Positions 22,257 through 34,124 of a stretch of 64,000 nucleotides of DNA are shown in pieces. The stretch's first letter is position 1, and each line of letters opens with the position of its first letter. The stretch is from positions 1 through 64,000 of the forward strand of contig CANNZV010000922.1 of NCBI GenBank assembly GCA_947561585.1, given 5' to 3'. This DNA comes from Caprella mutica (lineage: Eukaryota > Arthropoda > Malacostraca > Amphipoda > Caprellidae). A program made the translations under genes and the position numbers. The notes under the pieces are model-generated. The model searched no databases, was not told the DNA's origin, and worked only from the letters and a program-made list of their open reading frames with translations.

Positions 22257-22869
22257 GCCTATCGCACCGCTTTCATTTGTTTTATTTTTTGCGTATAATA
22301 TAAGCAATTTCTTTTGGGCAAATATACGATGAATTTTTTTACTTTTTCATTTCCAACGTGACTTTACTCATTGTAATGTTGGTAGATATTCTAAAAGATT
22401 AGTCTAGGTGAAAAAGATTGTATGAGTGAAGGATTTGCAACTGTAAGAGAATTAGAAAAACACCAATCTGTAGGAAGAATTACTCTGTAGAAACAATGGA
22501 TAAATATTAAATCTAATCTTCTTTTTAAATCTAGGCACATTAAAAGTAAAGTCTTTTGAACTTGACACGCAAAATTTGAACTATGGCATCGAAAAATCAT
22601 GTGAAACGAAAAGTATTAAAAGAATTTGGAAAATATATCAAAGAAGCTATGGGATTACCCAAAAGAAACTAATTATCACAGGAATTTATAGATAATAAGC
22701 CTTTTAAACTGATCTATTCCCTGTTTCGTATAAACTCTAACTCTAAGACTATTGAAATTAGAATATTGATGATTAACATATTCCTTCGCTTTAAAATAGA
22801 TTGGAAAATAAAACCACGGTTAAAGGTAAAAGGAAAATTAAAAAGAAACTATTCACCACTGGGAAATTT

Positions 22870-23170
22870 GGCGATACAGTGGAGCTCCTGTATAGTGAAT
22901 CATTGTATATAGTAGACTCCTGTATAGCGAACTTACCTCTATAGTGAACATTTAGTCTGCCACAAATATTCGTAATTTTTCTATGCATCTCTGTATAGTA
23001 AATTAGTTATATTTCATGTAACAGGAGTTCTTCCAGTCTAACTCATCTATAATTAAGTCATGTGTAGTGAACCATGCTGATTGTTAGAGTTCTGAGAAAT
23101 GAAAAACCATGTATAATGAATTTATTTGGAAAAGAAGGATAATATTTTCTATAGTTTGCAATGAAAAGCC
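22870..23170. mobile_element. Degraded pogo/Tigger-like MITE fragments
   Basis: Several CTCCTGTATAGTGAA and CTGTATAGCGAACTTAC words with TTTAGTCTGCCA match the palindromic elements at 2890 and 28613. The inverted partner is only partly preserved (ACAGGAGTTCTTC). Confidence 0.5.
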
Positions 23171-23506
23171 CATTTTTCTAACAGGAGGAATATTCAATAT
23201 TCTATTACCTTCGAAAGATTAGTACCTAATATCATTATCATTAAATGAATATTGTTTCAATTTTGCACACTTATAATCTATATAAATATACTGTTGTAAA
23301 AGAAGCCGTGTCAGTTATAAATGAAAGAAGCTTTTAACGAACTACAAGATTTTTTAAACAATCAAAAGTGGCGAATTGATGAAGAAGTGAAGTGTAGAAA
23401 ATGTAAAAAAAATTATTGTGAGCGAAGAAAATCTATACAATTTAAAAGAAAGCTGTACAATATTTATTATACTGCCACGTTATTGGAGTCTTTTCTCCTG
23501 ATTGAC

Positions 23507-23660
23507 TCTGCCTGAGTCAATCTGACTATGAATTAGGAGTCAATGTAATTCTTGTTTTTCAGTAAAATACTAGGATGAGTCAAATTGACTTACATTTTAG
23601 AGCCGGTTTGGGGAAAAACGGAAAAATCAAATTTTGAGTCAATTTGACTCATATTTTCTT
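23507..23660. repeat. Dispersed repeat with TGAGTCAA inverted ends, copy 1
   Basis: GCCTGAGTCAATCTGACTAT, TTAGGAGTCAAT, AAAATACTAGGATGAGT and AAATTGACTCATATTTTC recur in the same order at 58550-58675, in the last intron of the F5/8C gene. GAGTCAA/TTGACTC pairs make it palindromic in part, so probably a short MITE. Confidence 0.6.
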
Positions 23661-23979
23661 CCAGTGCTGGCAACTGATGCTCAGATAACGAACTAAAAGT
23701 TATTAAAATTGTTCCAAATTCCGTATAATGGTAAGTTTTTTCATTAAAATGTTTAAATTTACAGAGACGTTGAAACAAACAAAACTACTTAATTTTTCAT
23801 ATTTTTGACCCCTCTTTATCAGAGTATGTAGAGTTCAAAGTACAAACAAGTGTTCAGAATCCGGTTGTTAGCGTGTCTGAAATAATTACTCAAATTACGT
23901 GAACCAAATGCCTATAATTAACAGTGATAATTCTATATCAAATAGATAATTATTAAGCTAATTTACTATTCACATATGG

Positions 23980-24012
23980 TATAAGAGTCAGTGACATTTC
24001 CATACACTGTCA
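23980..24012 (+). promoter_or_regulatory. Core promoter of peptide gene 2
   Basis: TATAAGAG at 23980-23987 and an initiator-like CACTGTCACT at about 24005-24014, aligned with the promoter of gene 1. The leader has a 21-base insertion (GTTTGGTAAGACCGTAAGAG) relative to gene 1. Confidence 0.55.
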
Positions 24013-24084
24013 CTTCTATAAACACGAGCTGTAGCGTGAAATACTATTCAGTAAGTTTGGTAAGACCGTAAGAGTATAAACAAG

Positions 24085-26301
24085 ATGAAGCTGATGTTGG
24101 TGATGTCTTTGATGGTACTGGGTGTACTTGCGATGGTGAGTATAATAAAGACTAATATTCTTTAGTAATGAGTACAGTAAAACTCCTGAGTTATAAAGTT
24201 CTATGATATGAAGCACTCGAGTAATGAATGACCTGAATAAAGTTATGAAGTATTTTCTATGTTTAAATTGAAGAAAATGATATGATACAGGAGAAAAATT
24301 TTGTATTAGTTATCCCTCAAGGACCACAGTTTCATCCAAGATTTCAATAATAGAAAACTATCAATGCCCCCGAGATATGAAGTGGCTCTGAGAGATGAAG
24401 AAACCAAAACTTCATAACTCAGGAATTTCACAGTACAGGGTGTCCCAAAAATACCGATACCCCAACTTCAATGGCTGTGATTCAAAAACTATTAAACTAA
24501 CCAAAAATTTTAAAATCACATTTTGTTTATCAACATTTATTCCATATCTGTACAAAATTTTAGAGGAATATATTCAACCGTTTTCTTTACACAGTATTTT
24601 TAGTGACCGATACCAAAAACTAGTTTGCGCACTTTTGGTTAAACTTCGGATTTAAGGATATTAAAACAATGTTTTTAATAACTTTCAACAGTTTATTAAA
24701 ATTGTTTATTTAAAAAAAACGTTTTATAACAATAAAAGGCGTTTATTATTATGCAACCCAAAAAAAAACAATCAAACTTATCCTCCTAATAATCGTTCCA
24801 GGTGATCTGATGGGTCATTCGAGACGATGATTCAGGGCGATAATGCGTATTGCCGAATAGCTCATTCAGTTTTACCCTTACAGAAACATCTCTGAACCCG
24901 TCCTGAACCAACCAGGATCGATTGATTCTGTTTCCATGTATTTCTCGAAGTCTTTGATCTATTCTATTATTTATTAGATCAAGGTATCTATCTTCATTTA
25001 AATTATTTTTGTAAAAATAAGGACACGATACGATCAAGTCGGCCATTGTTACCTAGTCCAATCCACACACAGATTTTCTCTCACGAAATTCTTACGTCAA
25101 AGTTGAAAGTATAGGAGGTTGGTTCTTCTATGAATACATGCGAACGTTATGATTATTTATTTTACCATTCAAATGAAAAGCAGTCTCGTCACCAACCACA
25201 TTATCGTCCACAAACTGGACATTTCTTTGCTAAAAGCAATCAGCAAAATTCGGCTGCCAAGAAAGATCAGTGTTTAGGTGTTTGTTTCGCTCGTACATCT
25301 TGTAAGGATGTCACTTCAAATCTAAGGTTACAAATATATTGAATGTAGATTTAGTAACATCTAATCCAAAAATTTAATGCAGTGATTTGCAAATTTTCTG
25401 TAAGTGCTTCTTGAACAATTCAAACTGTGAAATAAGTGTTTTACTGAAAGTGCGCTAGGAGGTTTTTGGTATCGGTCACTAAAAATACAGCTAAAAGAAA
25501 ACGGTTTAATCGATTCATCTAAAATTTTGTACAGAAATAGAAAAAATGCTGAGAAACAAAATTTGATTTTCCAATTTTTTGCAAGTTTTATAGTTTTTGA
25601 ATTACAGCCCTTGAAATTTGGGTATCATTTATTTTGGGACACCCTGTATATCATAGTAGTGAACACAGGAAAATATATTCATTAACCTAGTTTTGTTATA
25701 GGAAAACTATCTGGTACCAACTAATAGAGAAATAGGATTACAGTTGAAATTGATGACTATAGTGTAAATTAAATTTAGAATGTAAATCAATAATTTATTA
25801 AGTTCTAGGTTTGAAAATACTGAATGAGTACTGCATATTTTATCATTTATAAGTATAGTAATTTCTTTTTCTCACAGGGAATGGCAGACCAGATGAATAA
25901 TAATGAAATCCAAGATGAAGCCGAATTTGGTGAGTGAAGTATAATAAATGGAAAAACCGATTAGTGAGCTAGAAATGAATAACATCAATACCCTAATGCA
26001 GAGCTTTTGAAGTTTGAATAACATTTCTGCTGTCCACACATCAATTACAACGTATACAACTCATTTTGAAAAATTTTTCATACATTTTTAAAATATCAGA
26101 GGTTAGCCATTCTATTCATTCATTGATATTATTTAAATGACAATTATTGTTCAATAATTATTTAAACTTTCCATAACAAATGTAGATATGATGAAAGATT
26201 CAGCTTCTGCATCACAACCTGAACTTCGGATGACAAAATATGGAAAATCACTGGGAAAAAGAGTCCAAGTCCAACCAAGAGAAAGCGATTGGTTGCCTTG
26301 A
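24085..26301 (+). CDS. Secreted peptide precursor 2, 3 exons, 72 aa
   Basis: Exons are 24085-24135, 25878-25929 and 26186-26301, with the same phases and splice motifs as gene 1. The signal peptide differs at one residue (ends VLAM). The spacer is GMADQMNNNEIQDEAEF. Exon 3 gives PELRMTKYGKSLGKRVQVQ and ends RESDWLP. Conserved with gene 1 are the R-M-T-basic-Y-G-K-x-L-G-K-R core, the following V-Q, and the W-L-P end. The acidic region between is shortened by seven residues. Predicted product after Arg and Lys-Arg cleavage: MTKYGKSL-amide (inference). Intron 1 is enlarged to 1.7 kb by a mariner copy, but the splice sites remain intact. Confidence 0.8.
24175..24435. mobile_element. pogo-like MITE in intron 1 of peptide gene 2
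   Basis: Same element as 21069-21321: TA-CAGTAAAACTCCTGAGTTAT at the left, CATAACTCAGGAATTTCACA at the right. Confidence 0.6.
24436..25646 (-). mobile_element. mariner-type element, long terminal inverted repeats
   Basis: Starts CAGGGTGTCCCAAAAATACC after a TA (24434-24435) and ends ATTTTGGGACACCCTG before a TA (25647-25648). The inverted repeats are about 220 bases and include CCGATACCAAAAAC at their inner ends. Length 1211 bases. It carries a broken transposase on the minus strand. TA duplication, size and transposase motifs place it in the Tc1/mariner superfamily. It is absent from the left copy, so it inserted after the duplication or was lost there. Confidence 0.85.
24786..25200 (-). 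pseudogene. Broken mariner-type transposase
   Basis: On the minus strand a frame with DETAFHLNGKINNHN (first catalytic Asp region) is followed, after stops and a frame change, by MADLIVSCPYFYKNNLNEDR and INRSWLVQDGFRDVSVR with the second Asp of the W-x-x-Q-D-G block. The third catalytic block (S-P-D-L-T-P-L-D) is replaced by an unrelated ending. Inactive. Confidence 0.75.
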
Positions 26302-26471
26302 ACAAGAATGGTAGAATTCGTGAATTGGCTTAATTCGTTAGTAATATGTGGATCTAGATTAAAAGTATCTACATTTTTCTCCATTGGTAATATGTAGAGT
26401 TATTGATTGAGTATTTTGTTATTTATTAATGATTAGTTTTCACCTTCGAAAGATATATATTATTATCACAA

Positions 26472-26477
26472 AATAAA
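26472..26477 (+). terminator. Poly(A) signal of peptide gene 2
   Basis: AATAAA about 170 bases after the stop, at the aligned position to that of gene 1. Confidence 0.6.
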
Positions 26478-27034
26478 GCCTATCGCACCGCTTTCATTTG
26501 TTTTATTTTTTGCGTATAATATTTAATAATAGAAGCAATTGAAGCAATTTCTTTTGGGCAAATATAGGATGAATTTTTTTACTTTTTCATTTCCAACGTG
26601 ACTTTACTCATTGTAATGTTGATAGATATTCTAAAATATTAGTCTAGGTGGGTGAAAAAAATTCTATGGGTGAAGGATTTGCAACAGTAAGAGAATTGGA
26701 AAAACAGCAATCTGTAAGAAGAAACTATTACACTTTAGAAACAATGGATAAATATTAAATGTAATCTTCTTTTTAAATCTAGGCACATTAAAAGTAAAGT
26801 TTTTTGAACTTGACACGCAAAATTTGAACTATGGCATCGAAAAATCATGTGAAACGAAAAGTATTAAAAGAATTTGGAAAATATATCAAAGAAGCTATGG
26901 GATTACCCAAAAGAAACTAATTATCACAGGAATTTATAGATAATAAGCCTTTTAAACTGATCTATTCCCTGTTTCGTATAAACTCTAACTCTAAGACTAT
27001 TGAAATTAGAATATTGATGATTAACATATTCCTT

Positions 27035-28612
27035 CGCTAAAAAATTCAAAAGAAACTATTTTTGATGAAGAAAAATTCATATTAGTTTTCTCGTAGAGAA
27101 AATATTGATTTATTACTTAGAGGCGGAATAGATAGTACATTAATACCATCTAACCCTAAACAAGCTAAAGTAAGACCTTTACACCTTGTTTATGCAGCGC
27201 TGTTCAGCAGATGTCGATTGGGGAGAGACAAATTACTACATTTGCGCAAGGTAGGTACTACGACCTTGTATGTAGTATGTTGGTGGCAGCAGTGGATGTT
27301 ATTTATTATATATATTTATTTATACAACACCAAAGCGTTCAAAGAGATTCTAGAAATTCAGAAATCAAATTTAGAAAATAAAAAAAAGCTTCTCAAAGTG
27401 GACTTATGTATATATATATTTTATATCAAATTCCATTTTACTCGATAAATGAATAGAAATGAAGTAATTTAAAATAAATAAAAAATAGCTTAAGTTACCT
27501 ATTCATAAGAACATAGTCCATACCTAAAGAGCAATGATATAATAGTTATAATGTCTCTAGGTAATTTGAGTCCTGGTAATTCGACTCCCGGTAGGTAATT
27601 CAACCAAATTATCGGGGATCGAATACAGGTCATACGTAATATACATTATTTCATTTTATTTGATAGTTAAAATATATATTACGTATTAATCGTGACCGGT
27701 AATTGTATTACCGGTCAATATTACAAGTTACAAGATAGAAAAATAATCAAAAATATAAATAGCCATACACACTACATATAAAGTTAACCAAAAATGAAAC
27801 ACAATAAAGGCTGACCAAATCAATGAGAGTCAAAGAAACTGAAGCATAACTGAATGTTTTCATGACTTTTTTTTTTTCCTTTGAACGGACTTTTGAATAT
27901 GAATTTATCATAAAAATATCAGTAATCTTGCAATTATGATTACTTGCAGTAATCATATAATTTCCATATTATAATTAATTCATACTTAATCTAATATCAA
28001 TAACTAGGTTGGCATTATAACATTGATAAATTGAATTATTAAGAACAGAAATTTGTTTCTTGAAAATGATTTAAATATGAACGAATGCATATAAATAACA
28101 GCATTATAAATAACATTTAAACATATCACTTTTTTTACCGCGTATTTTTGCGGCAGAATGAGCTAGTTTACTGCCACCTGGTTTATGGAATACTGTTCAC
28201 TCGAATACAAAAAGTTACGAGGCTGCAGTTAGTTAGGGTCGGTCACATTGACTGGGAATGAATGTGAACGAGCGAGCGTGTTGTGCAGTGAATATAATAA
28301 AAATTGCTTCTTAGGCTAAATAGTCTATAATGTTCTTTATAACATTAACCAATGGTGTTGTAGTTTGCTAAGGGCTGAACAAACTCGTTGCTCAAAGCTG
28401 TGGCTATATATGATTTCCTCAATAAATTATATCTTTGAATATTAGTTGACGATAACAACAAATAGAAAATGAAGAGTTCTATTCTAAATCTTATTCCTCT
28501 AATTTCAGAGGTTGCATAGATAAGGGGAAATGACTATAGATGAATGAGGGCAACCAGAAATAAGAACCATGGACCATTTTCAATACTATGGTGCTTATTT
28601 CTTTTTCAGTAT
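27035..28612. other. Non-coding region with short repeats
   Basis: 27186-27250 (TTATGCAGCGCTGTTCAGCA and GGAGAGACAAATTACTACAT) has a close copy at 36035-36105. 27585-27720 is a hairpin-rich segment with GACCGGTAATTGTATTACCG and ACGTAATATACATTATT paired with AATATATATTACGT, probably a MITE. 28140-28260 (GGTTTATGGAATACTGTTCA) recurs near 36880. No gene. Confidence 0.5.
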
Positions 28613-28790
28613 AACTCCTCTATAATGAAATCCTGTATAGTGAATGTAGTGCCTCAATTAGTTTTCTTAAGCTGATGGCCATTCATGGCAGGCTAAAAGA
28701 ATTTGTTCACTATACAGGCTACTTCCTTACTCAGGACACTACATTTATTATACAGGATTTCATTATAGAGGAGTTCTACTGTAATAGGTT
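28613..28790. mobile_element. pogo/Tigger-like palindromic MITE, copy 2
   Basis: The left end has AACTCCTCTATAATGAAATC and the right end its inverse, TTTCATTATAGAGGAGTTCT, followed by ACTGTA. Internal TGATGGCCATTCATGGC matches the centre of the 2890 copy. Confidence 0.7.
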
Positions 28791-30604
28791 TTGGTGAAAC
28801 AAAATTTAAAAAACAGTCCATTTTCCTTTAAAAGATAATCAGTGAGTAGGGCAGCGTGACAGTACTCGGAAAGTGGGTGTTTACGTAGGTCATGTACCAA
28901 TATGATATTTAAAAATTTCTGACTGACCTATAATGATGTAATCATACAGTTTCCGAGCACTGCGAGCCTATTAAGTGTCCCTTCCTTATAAATTAAACAA
29001 ATAAATATAAAAATTCACCTCAGAAAAGGAATGTCTAACAAGAAATAACCTATTACCAAAGATGACCATTTTGATTTGAAATCCCTAGCTACAACTTAAC
29101 AATAAACAAACAAATCACTTTACGAATGAACATTGCAATTACTCAGCTTACAATGAAAAGCTATTCTGTAAATTCATATCAGTCAAAACTGTTAACCTAT
29201 CAGGGAATCACAGTTTTATTGTCTCATATACTTCTTGATTTGTACATATCTTCTCTTGGAAAGATCCTCCTTTGACCCACTCTGAACTTAAACACTAAAT
29301 TAGTAAACATTAGCGTAATTATAATGCATTAATAATAAATTACAGAATTAAGATATCTGAACACATTGAAGCATGCAGAATGTGTGGACATTTAGTCATT
29401 TACAGCTCGTGGTAAAGTGATCCACTTCATTTAAGGTAGATTCATCGATGGTCTAATTATCTAATACAAAGTTTGTCTACTCTTAATAATACATGAGGAT
29501 GGTTTAGTGCGAGGGTTTGCTGTACCTAGTATGAGCTAATGTATAAATTGAACAATTTCTTTGGTATAATAATCTACCCAATGACTAATATTTTGAATCT
29601 AGTTAAAAACAAACCAGAGAAAGCTACCAGTGATTCATTCTTAAAATAAGAGGCCATTTTTATTATTATTATTATAACTCTGAACAATTTTGTCAATGTG
29701 TAACGCAAAATTGGAACAACTTACGATTTACCAATATTGACTGACTGCAATAAACAAACAAGTTAATTCTACAAATGAAAACATTGCAATTACTCAGCTT
29801 AAAATGAGAAGCAATTTTATAAATTCATATCAGTCAAAACTTATAAATAATCAGGGAATCTCAGTTTCATTATGATCAACTGTGCGTTCCGATCCTGCAT
29901 GATTATTTCTCTTTGAAAGGTCCTCAATGGGACCCACTCTCAACAAGAAAAATAAACATCAAAAAGAACATTTCTCGGAATTTAGATTCTTCATATTAAT
30001 TACATAAGAAATGAGAAAATTTAATAGTTATGTCTAAAATCTGATTTAAATTAGAAAACTAGCAATTTCATAATAATATATAAAAATACCATGGTTGAAT
30101 GCATGAATTTATTTAGAGTTTATCTGCTCTATTATTTTAATAACACTCTCTCTCATGATTATCTGGTGTTCGGTAACTGTAAATAATATTGACACTAACT
30201 TTATGCGGCGCTGTTGCCAGTTGCAAGATATCGAACGCTCTATGACAACCAAATTTGGAATGAAAAATGGCTGACACTCTCGTAGGGGGAAGAAGTTATT
30301 CAAGTTTCTGTTAAATTCATCCATATGTTCTGTTTTTACGCAGTAATTAGTTATATACAATATTTCCAATATTGCCCTACATAATGGAAAAATGGTTCGG
30401 AGTTATTATATGTAATACTAAAAAAAAATTCATCTGATTTTAAGGAATAACGGTAACTTAAGTTTTTAGTTAGATTCGAAATAATAGTCAATAGGTAGAT
30501 TATTTACTAAAAAATTAATATTATTCATGCATAAGCTCATACTAGGTACAACAAACCTCCTCGTAGTAAACCAACCTCGTATTAGACAAACCTTGTATTT
30601 GACC

Positions 30605-30628
30605 NNNNNNNNNNNNNNNNNNNNNNNN
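30605..30628. other. Assembly gap (24 N)
   Basis: A run of 24 undetermined bases lies inside inverted module C of the duplication mosaic, where repeat collapse is likely. Confidence 0.99.
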
Positions 30629-33600
30629 TGACCAAGATGGAATCAATGAATCCATCTTTAAAAAAGTGGATTCAATTTACCACGAGCTGTAAATGACTAA
30701 AATGTCTAAACAAGTGAAACAACCTGCATGCTTAAATTAATTTAAATATCTTAATTCTGTACTTTATTTGCTATACGTTATAGTTTAGAATAAGCTTAAC
30801 ATACATATATAAAAACTAAAAAGATATATTGCAAAACAGACTCATTATAATCTTTTATTTTGAATCTTGTTTGATTTTACAAATTTGATTCATTTAACAG
30901 AACTCAAAAAATGCATCTCATAAATACAGAAAACATAAAATATCAGATATCTAGTTGCTGAAACTAGTTTTTAGTATTTTGATTGGATATTTATAATATT
31001 AATAATTAGATTTTTAATATACTACCTACCTAACTAATGAAATATTCATATATTGTTTAATATGCATCTGGGAATAGATGCTTCACTTTAAATGATATCT
31101 TACTAGTTTCTTGGATGATACTTTATATAATCAACCATTATTTATTAGGATTTATATATAGCGTAAGCTTAACGATATCTTTATTGGTAGTTATTTATGA
31201 GCTACATTCATGTAGTAAATTTGTTAGTTATCGCTGTGTGCCTGTGTCGCATTTTCTGTTTCTCTTATGCACAAAATAACAAATAACTTGTTCTTTTATA
31301 GCATAACTGATGCGAATTTACAAATTACCCATATTCTAAATAATCAGATATATGATACGAATTTACCCTTATAAAGTTTATATCATTGTAAAGCCTTTTG
31401 CATTTGTTTTAAAAAGATAATTAGGGAGTAGGAAAACGTCTCAGTACTCGGAAAGTGGGTGTTTACAAAGTTCATGCTACTCATGCCCCAATCTGATATT
31501 TAGAAATTCTGACTGATCTATCATGATGTTATCATTCAGTTTCCGATTACTGCGAGCCTATTAAGTGTCTCTTTCTTATAGATTAAACAAATAAATCTAA
31601 GAAGTAACCTCAGAAAAAAAGAATGAAACATAATATAACCTATTACCAAAGATGACTATTTTGGTTTGAAATCTCAAGCTACAACTTACCAATATTGACT
31701 AACTGCAATAAACAAACAAGACACTTTACGAATGAACATTGCAATTACACAGCTTACAATGAGAAGCTATTTTTTAAATTCGTATCAGTCAAAATCATCA
31801 GGAATCACAGTTTCATACCAAACCTATATCGTACTCATCTTCTCTTGGAAAGGTCCTCACTGGACCCACTCTGTACACACACAAAAAAATGAACATTAGA
31901 AGAAATGTTTCTCGGAATTTACATTCTTCATTTTAATTACATACAAAATGAGAAAATCTAATGGTTATATAGTTATTATCTATATTAAAAACTAGCAATA
32001 TTTAAATAGTTTATCATTCCATAATGATATATAAAAAATACCAACCATGGTTGAATGCATGAATTTATTTAGAGTTTATCTGCTCTATTACTTTAATAAC
32101 ACTCTCTCTCATGATTATCTGGTGTTCGGTAACTGTAAATAATATTGACACTTACTTTATGCGGCGCTGTTGCCAGTTGCAAGATATCGGACGCTCTATG
32201 ACAACCAAATTTGGAATGAAAAATGGACATCATTCGTAGGGGTGGGTAGTTAGTTAGTTAATTAATTAGGTAATTTTAAGTTCATCTGTCTGTTCTTTTC
32301 TCATGTCATAGTTACGCATCTGCCGCATCGATAAGAAAATTATTTACAGTCAATATTTCAAATTTTGCGCTACATTGTTCGGAGTTTCTAATAATAAAAT
32401 ATAAATTGCCTCTGTTGTAAGGAGATGGTAACTTATATAGGTTAGATTTTAGCTAGATTTGAAATGTTAGTCATTGAGTAGATTATTATACCAAAGAAAT
32501 AATTTAATTCACACATTAGCTCACACTAGGTACATCAAACCCTCATACCTAGTAAGTAGTAGACCAACCTCGTACTAAACAAACCTTGTATTAGATAAAC
32601 TAGACCAAGATGGAAGGAATCAGTGAATCAACCTTTAAAGGAAGTGGATCCAATGTACCACGAGCTGTGAACGACTAAATGTCCACACATTCTCATGTTT
32701 AAAAAGATTTAAATATCTTAATTCTGTAATTTATTTGCAATACGTTATAATTTAGAATAGGCTTATCATACATATATAAAAAGATATACAGTATTGCAAA
32801 ATTGACTCATTATAATATTTTATTTTGAATCTTGTTCAAGTGATTTGCAATATATATTTTAGAATTAGTACGATTGAAAAGTTTATTTGATGGAAGACTT
32901 ACGTTATTTTAAGTTGGTACAAATTATATTTATTTAACAGAAATCAAAACATGCATCTCATAAATAAAGAAAACATAAAATATCACATATCTAGTGGCTG
33001 AAACTTTATTTTTATTATATTAATTCGATATTTATAATACTATTTGGATCATTATTTCGATTTTTAATACTACATAACTAATGAATTTTTTATAAATTGT
33101 TTAATATGCATTTGGTAATAGACGCTTGATTTTAAATGATATTCTACTTGAATGATTCGTTATATAATCAACTAAATTTACTAGGACTTATATAATGTAG
33201 CGTAAACTTACCGATATTCGTATTGGTAGTTAGTTAATTATTTATGAGTTACTTTTATGGAGTAATTTGTGAGTTATTTTTTTCTGTATCACTTAATGTA
33301 CAAAATAACTTTATATTTTATACCATAACTGATGTGAATTTACAAATTACCCATTTTCTAAATACTTAGATATATGATACAGATTAACCTTAATAAGATT
33401 TATATCATTGTAAAGCTATTTGCATTTTCCTTTAAAAGATAATCAGGGAGTAAAACAAAGTGTCAGTACTCGGAAAGTGGGTGTTTACGTAGGTCATGCA
33501 TCAATCTGACCGCTAGAAATTTTTGATACTTATCATGAGGTTATTATTCAGTTTCCGAGTTGCTTGCTCATAAATTAAACAATTAATTTAAGAATTGAAC

Positions 33601-33630
33601 TCAGAAAAAGAATGTCTAACAAGAAACAAC

Positions 33631-34124
33631 GGATCTTTTTTGGAATTAGGGCACATTGTATTTGCCGATTAATTTGCAAAGAATAAACAGGTACAGGTAT
33701 CATATGATATATACAAGGCTACGACATATTGATTGAGAATGCTAAATAAATTATCCGTCTGTTTAAACCATCAACATGCAAACAATATTTAAACTAGCAA
33801 GAAAAATGCATACAAAAGAAGAAGCAGTGAAATATTTACAAGAAAGAGGTATTCTATATAAAGAACGATTCTGCAAAAATGGTCATTCTATGCAGCTGTA
33901 TAAAGACATTGCAGACTTTCATCCAATAAATAATTAATTTTTATGTTTTTTTTTAATGTATTCATACTAATCCTTAACTTAACCTTGTATATATGATACC
34001 TGTATCTGTTTATTCTTATTTATTAAATGTGCCCTAATTCCAAAAAAGATCTTATTTGTTCAATGTGCCCTAATTCCAAAAAAGATCTTATTTGTTCAAT
34101 GTGCCCTAATTCCAAAAAAGATCC
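33631..34124 (+). mobile_element. Merlin-type non-autonomous DNA transposon
   Basis: Starts GGATCTTTTTTGGAATTAGG and ends with the inverse, TAATTCCAAAAAAGATCC. It is flanked by an 8-base direct repeat GAAACAAC (33623-33630 and 34125-34132). A second inner inverted repeat (ACAGGTACAGGTATCATAT and GATACCTGTATCTGT) deepens the termini. The right end is repeated almost three times (GTGCCCTAATTCCAAAAAAG). It contains the start of a transposase. An 8-9-base target duplication plus that protein indicates the Merlin (IS1016/IS1595-related) superfamily. Confidence 0.8.
33776..33937 (+). pseudogene. N-terminal remnant of a Merlin transposase, 53 aa
   Basis: Reads HTKEEAVKYLQERGILYKER, then FCKNGHSMQLYKDIADFHP and a stop. 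The helix and C-x-N-G-H zinc-ribbon half match the N-terminus of Merlin/IS1595-type transposases. The remaining zinc-ribbon cysteines and the whole DDE domain are missing. Confidence 0.65.

Larger units (their letters stand above)
20632..22790. repeat. Segmental duplication, left copy (peptide gene 1)
   Basis: Homology with 23672-27034 begins at CAGATAACGAACTAAAAG and ends at CATATTCCTTCGCT. It covers upstream sequence, promoter, three exons, both introns, the 3' UTR and more than 500 bases beyond the poly(A) signal. The right copy is longer because of a mariner insertion. Confidence 0.9.
23672..27034. repeat. Segmental duplication, right copy (peptide gene 2)
   Basis: Right copy of the unit at 20632-22790, with a 1.2 kb mariner-type insertion in intron 1. 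The 3' UTR and downstream flank are nearly identical to the left copy, apart from a few substitutions and short indels. Confidence 0.9.

Noticed and set aside
24395..25342. + strand frames in the mariner element
   Set aside because: Antisense to or outside the transposase, with no similarity to any transposase motif in that direction.
30109..30369. 86-codon minus frame as a gene
   Set aside because: Falls in a repeated module (also at 32060 and inverted at 34900) whose copies do not keep the frame.
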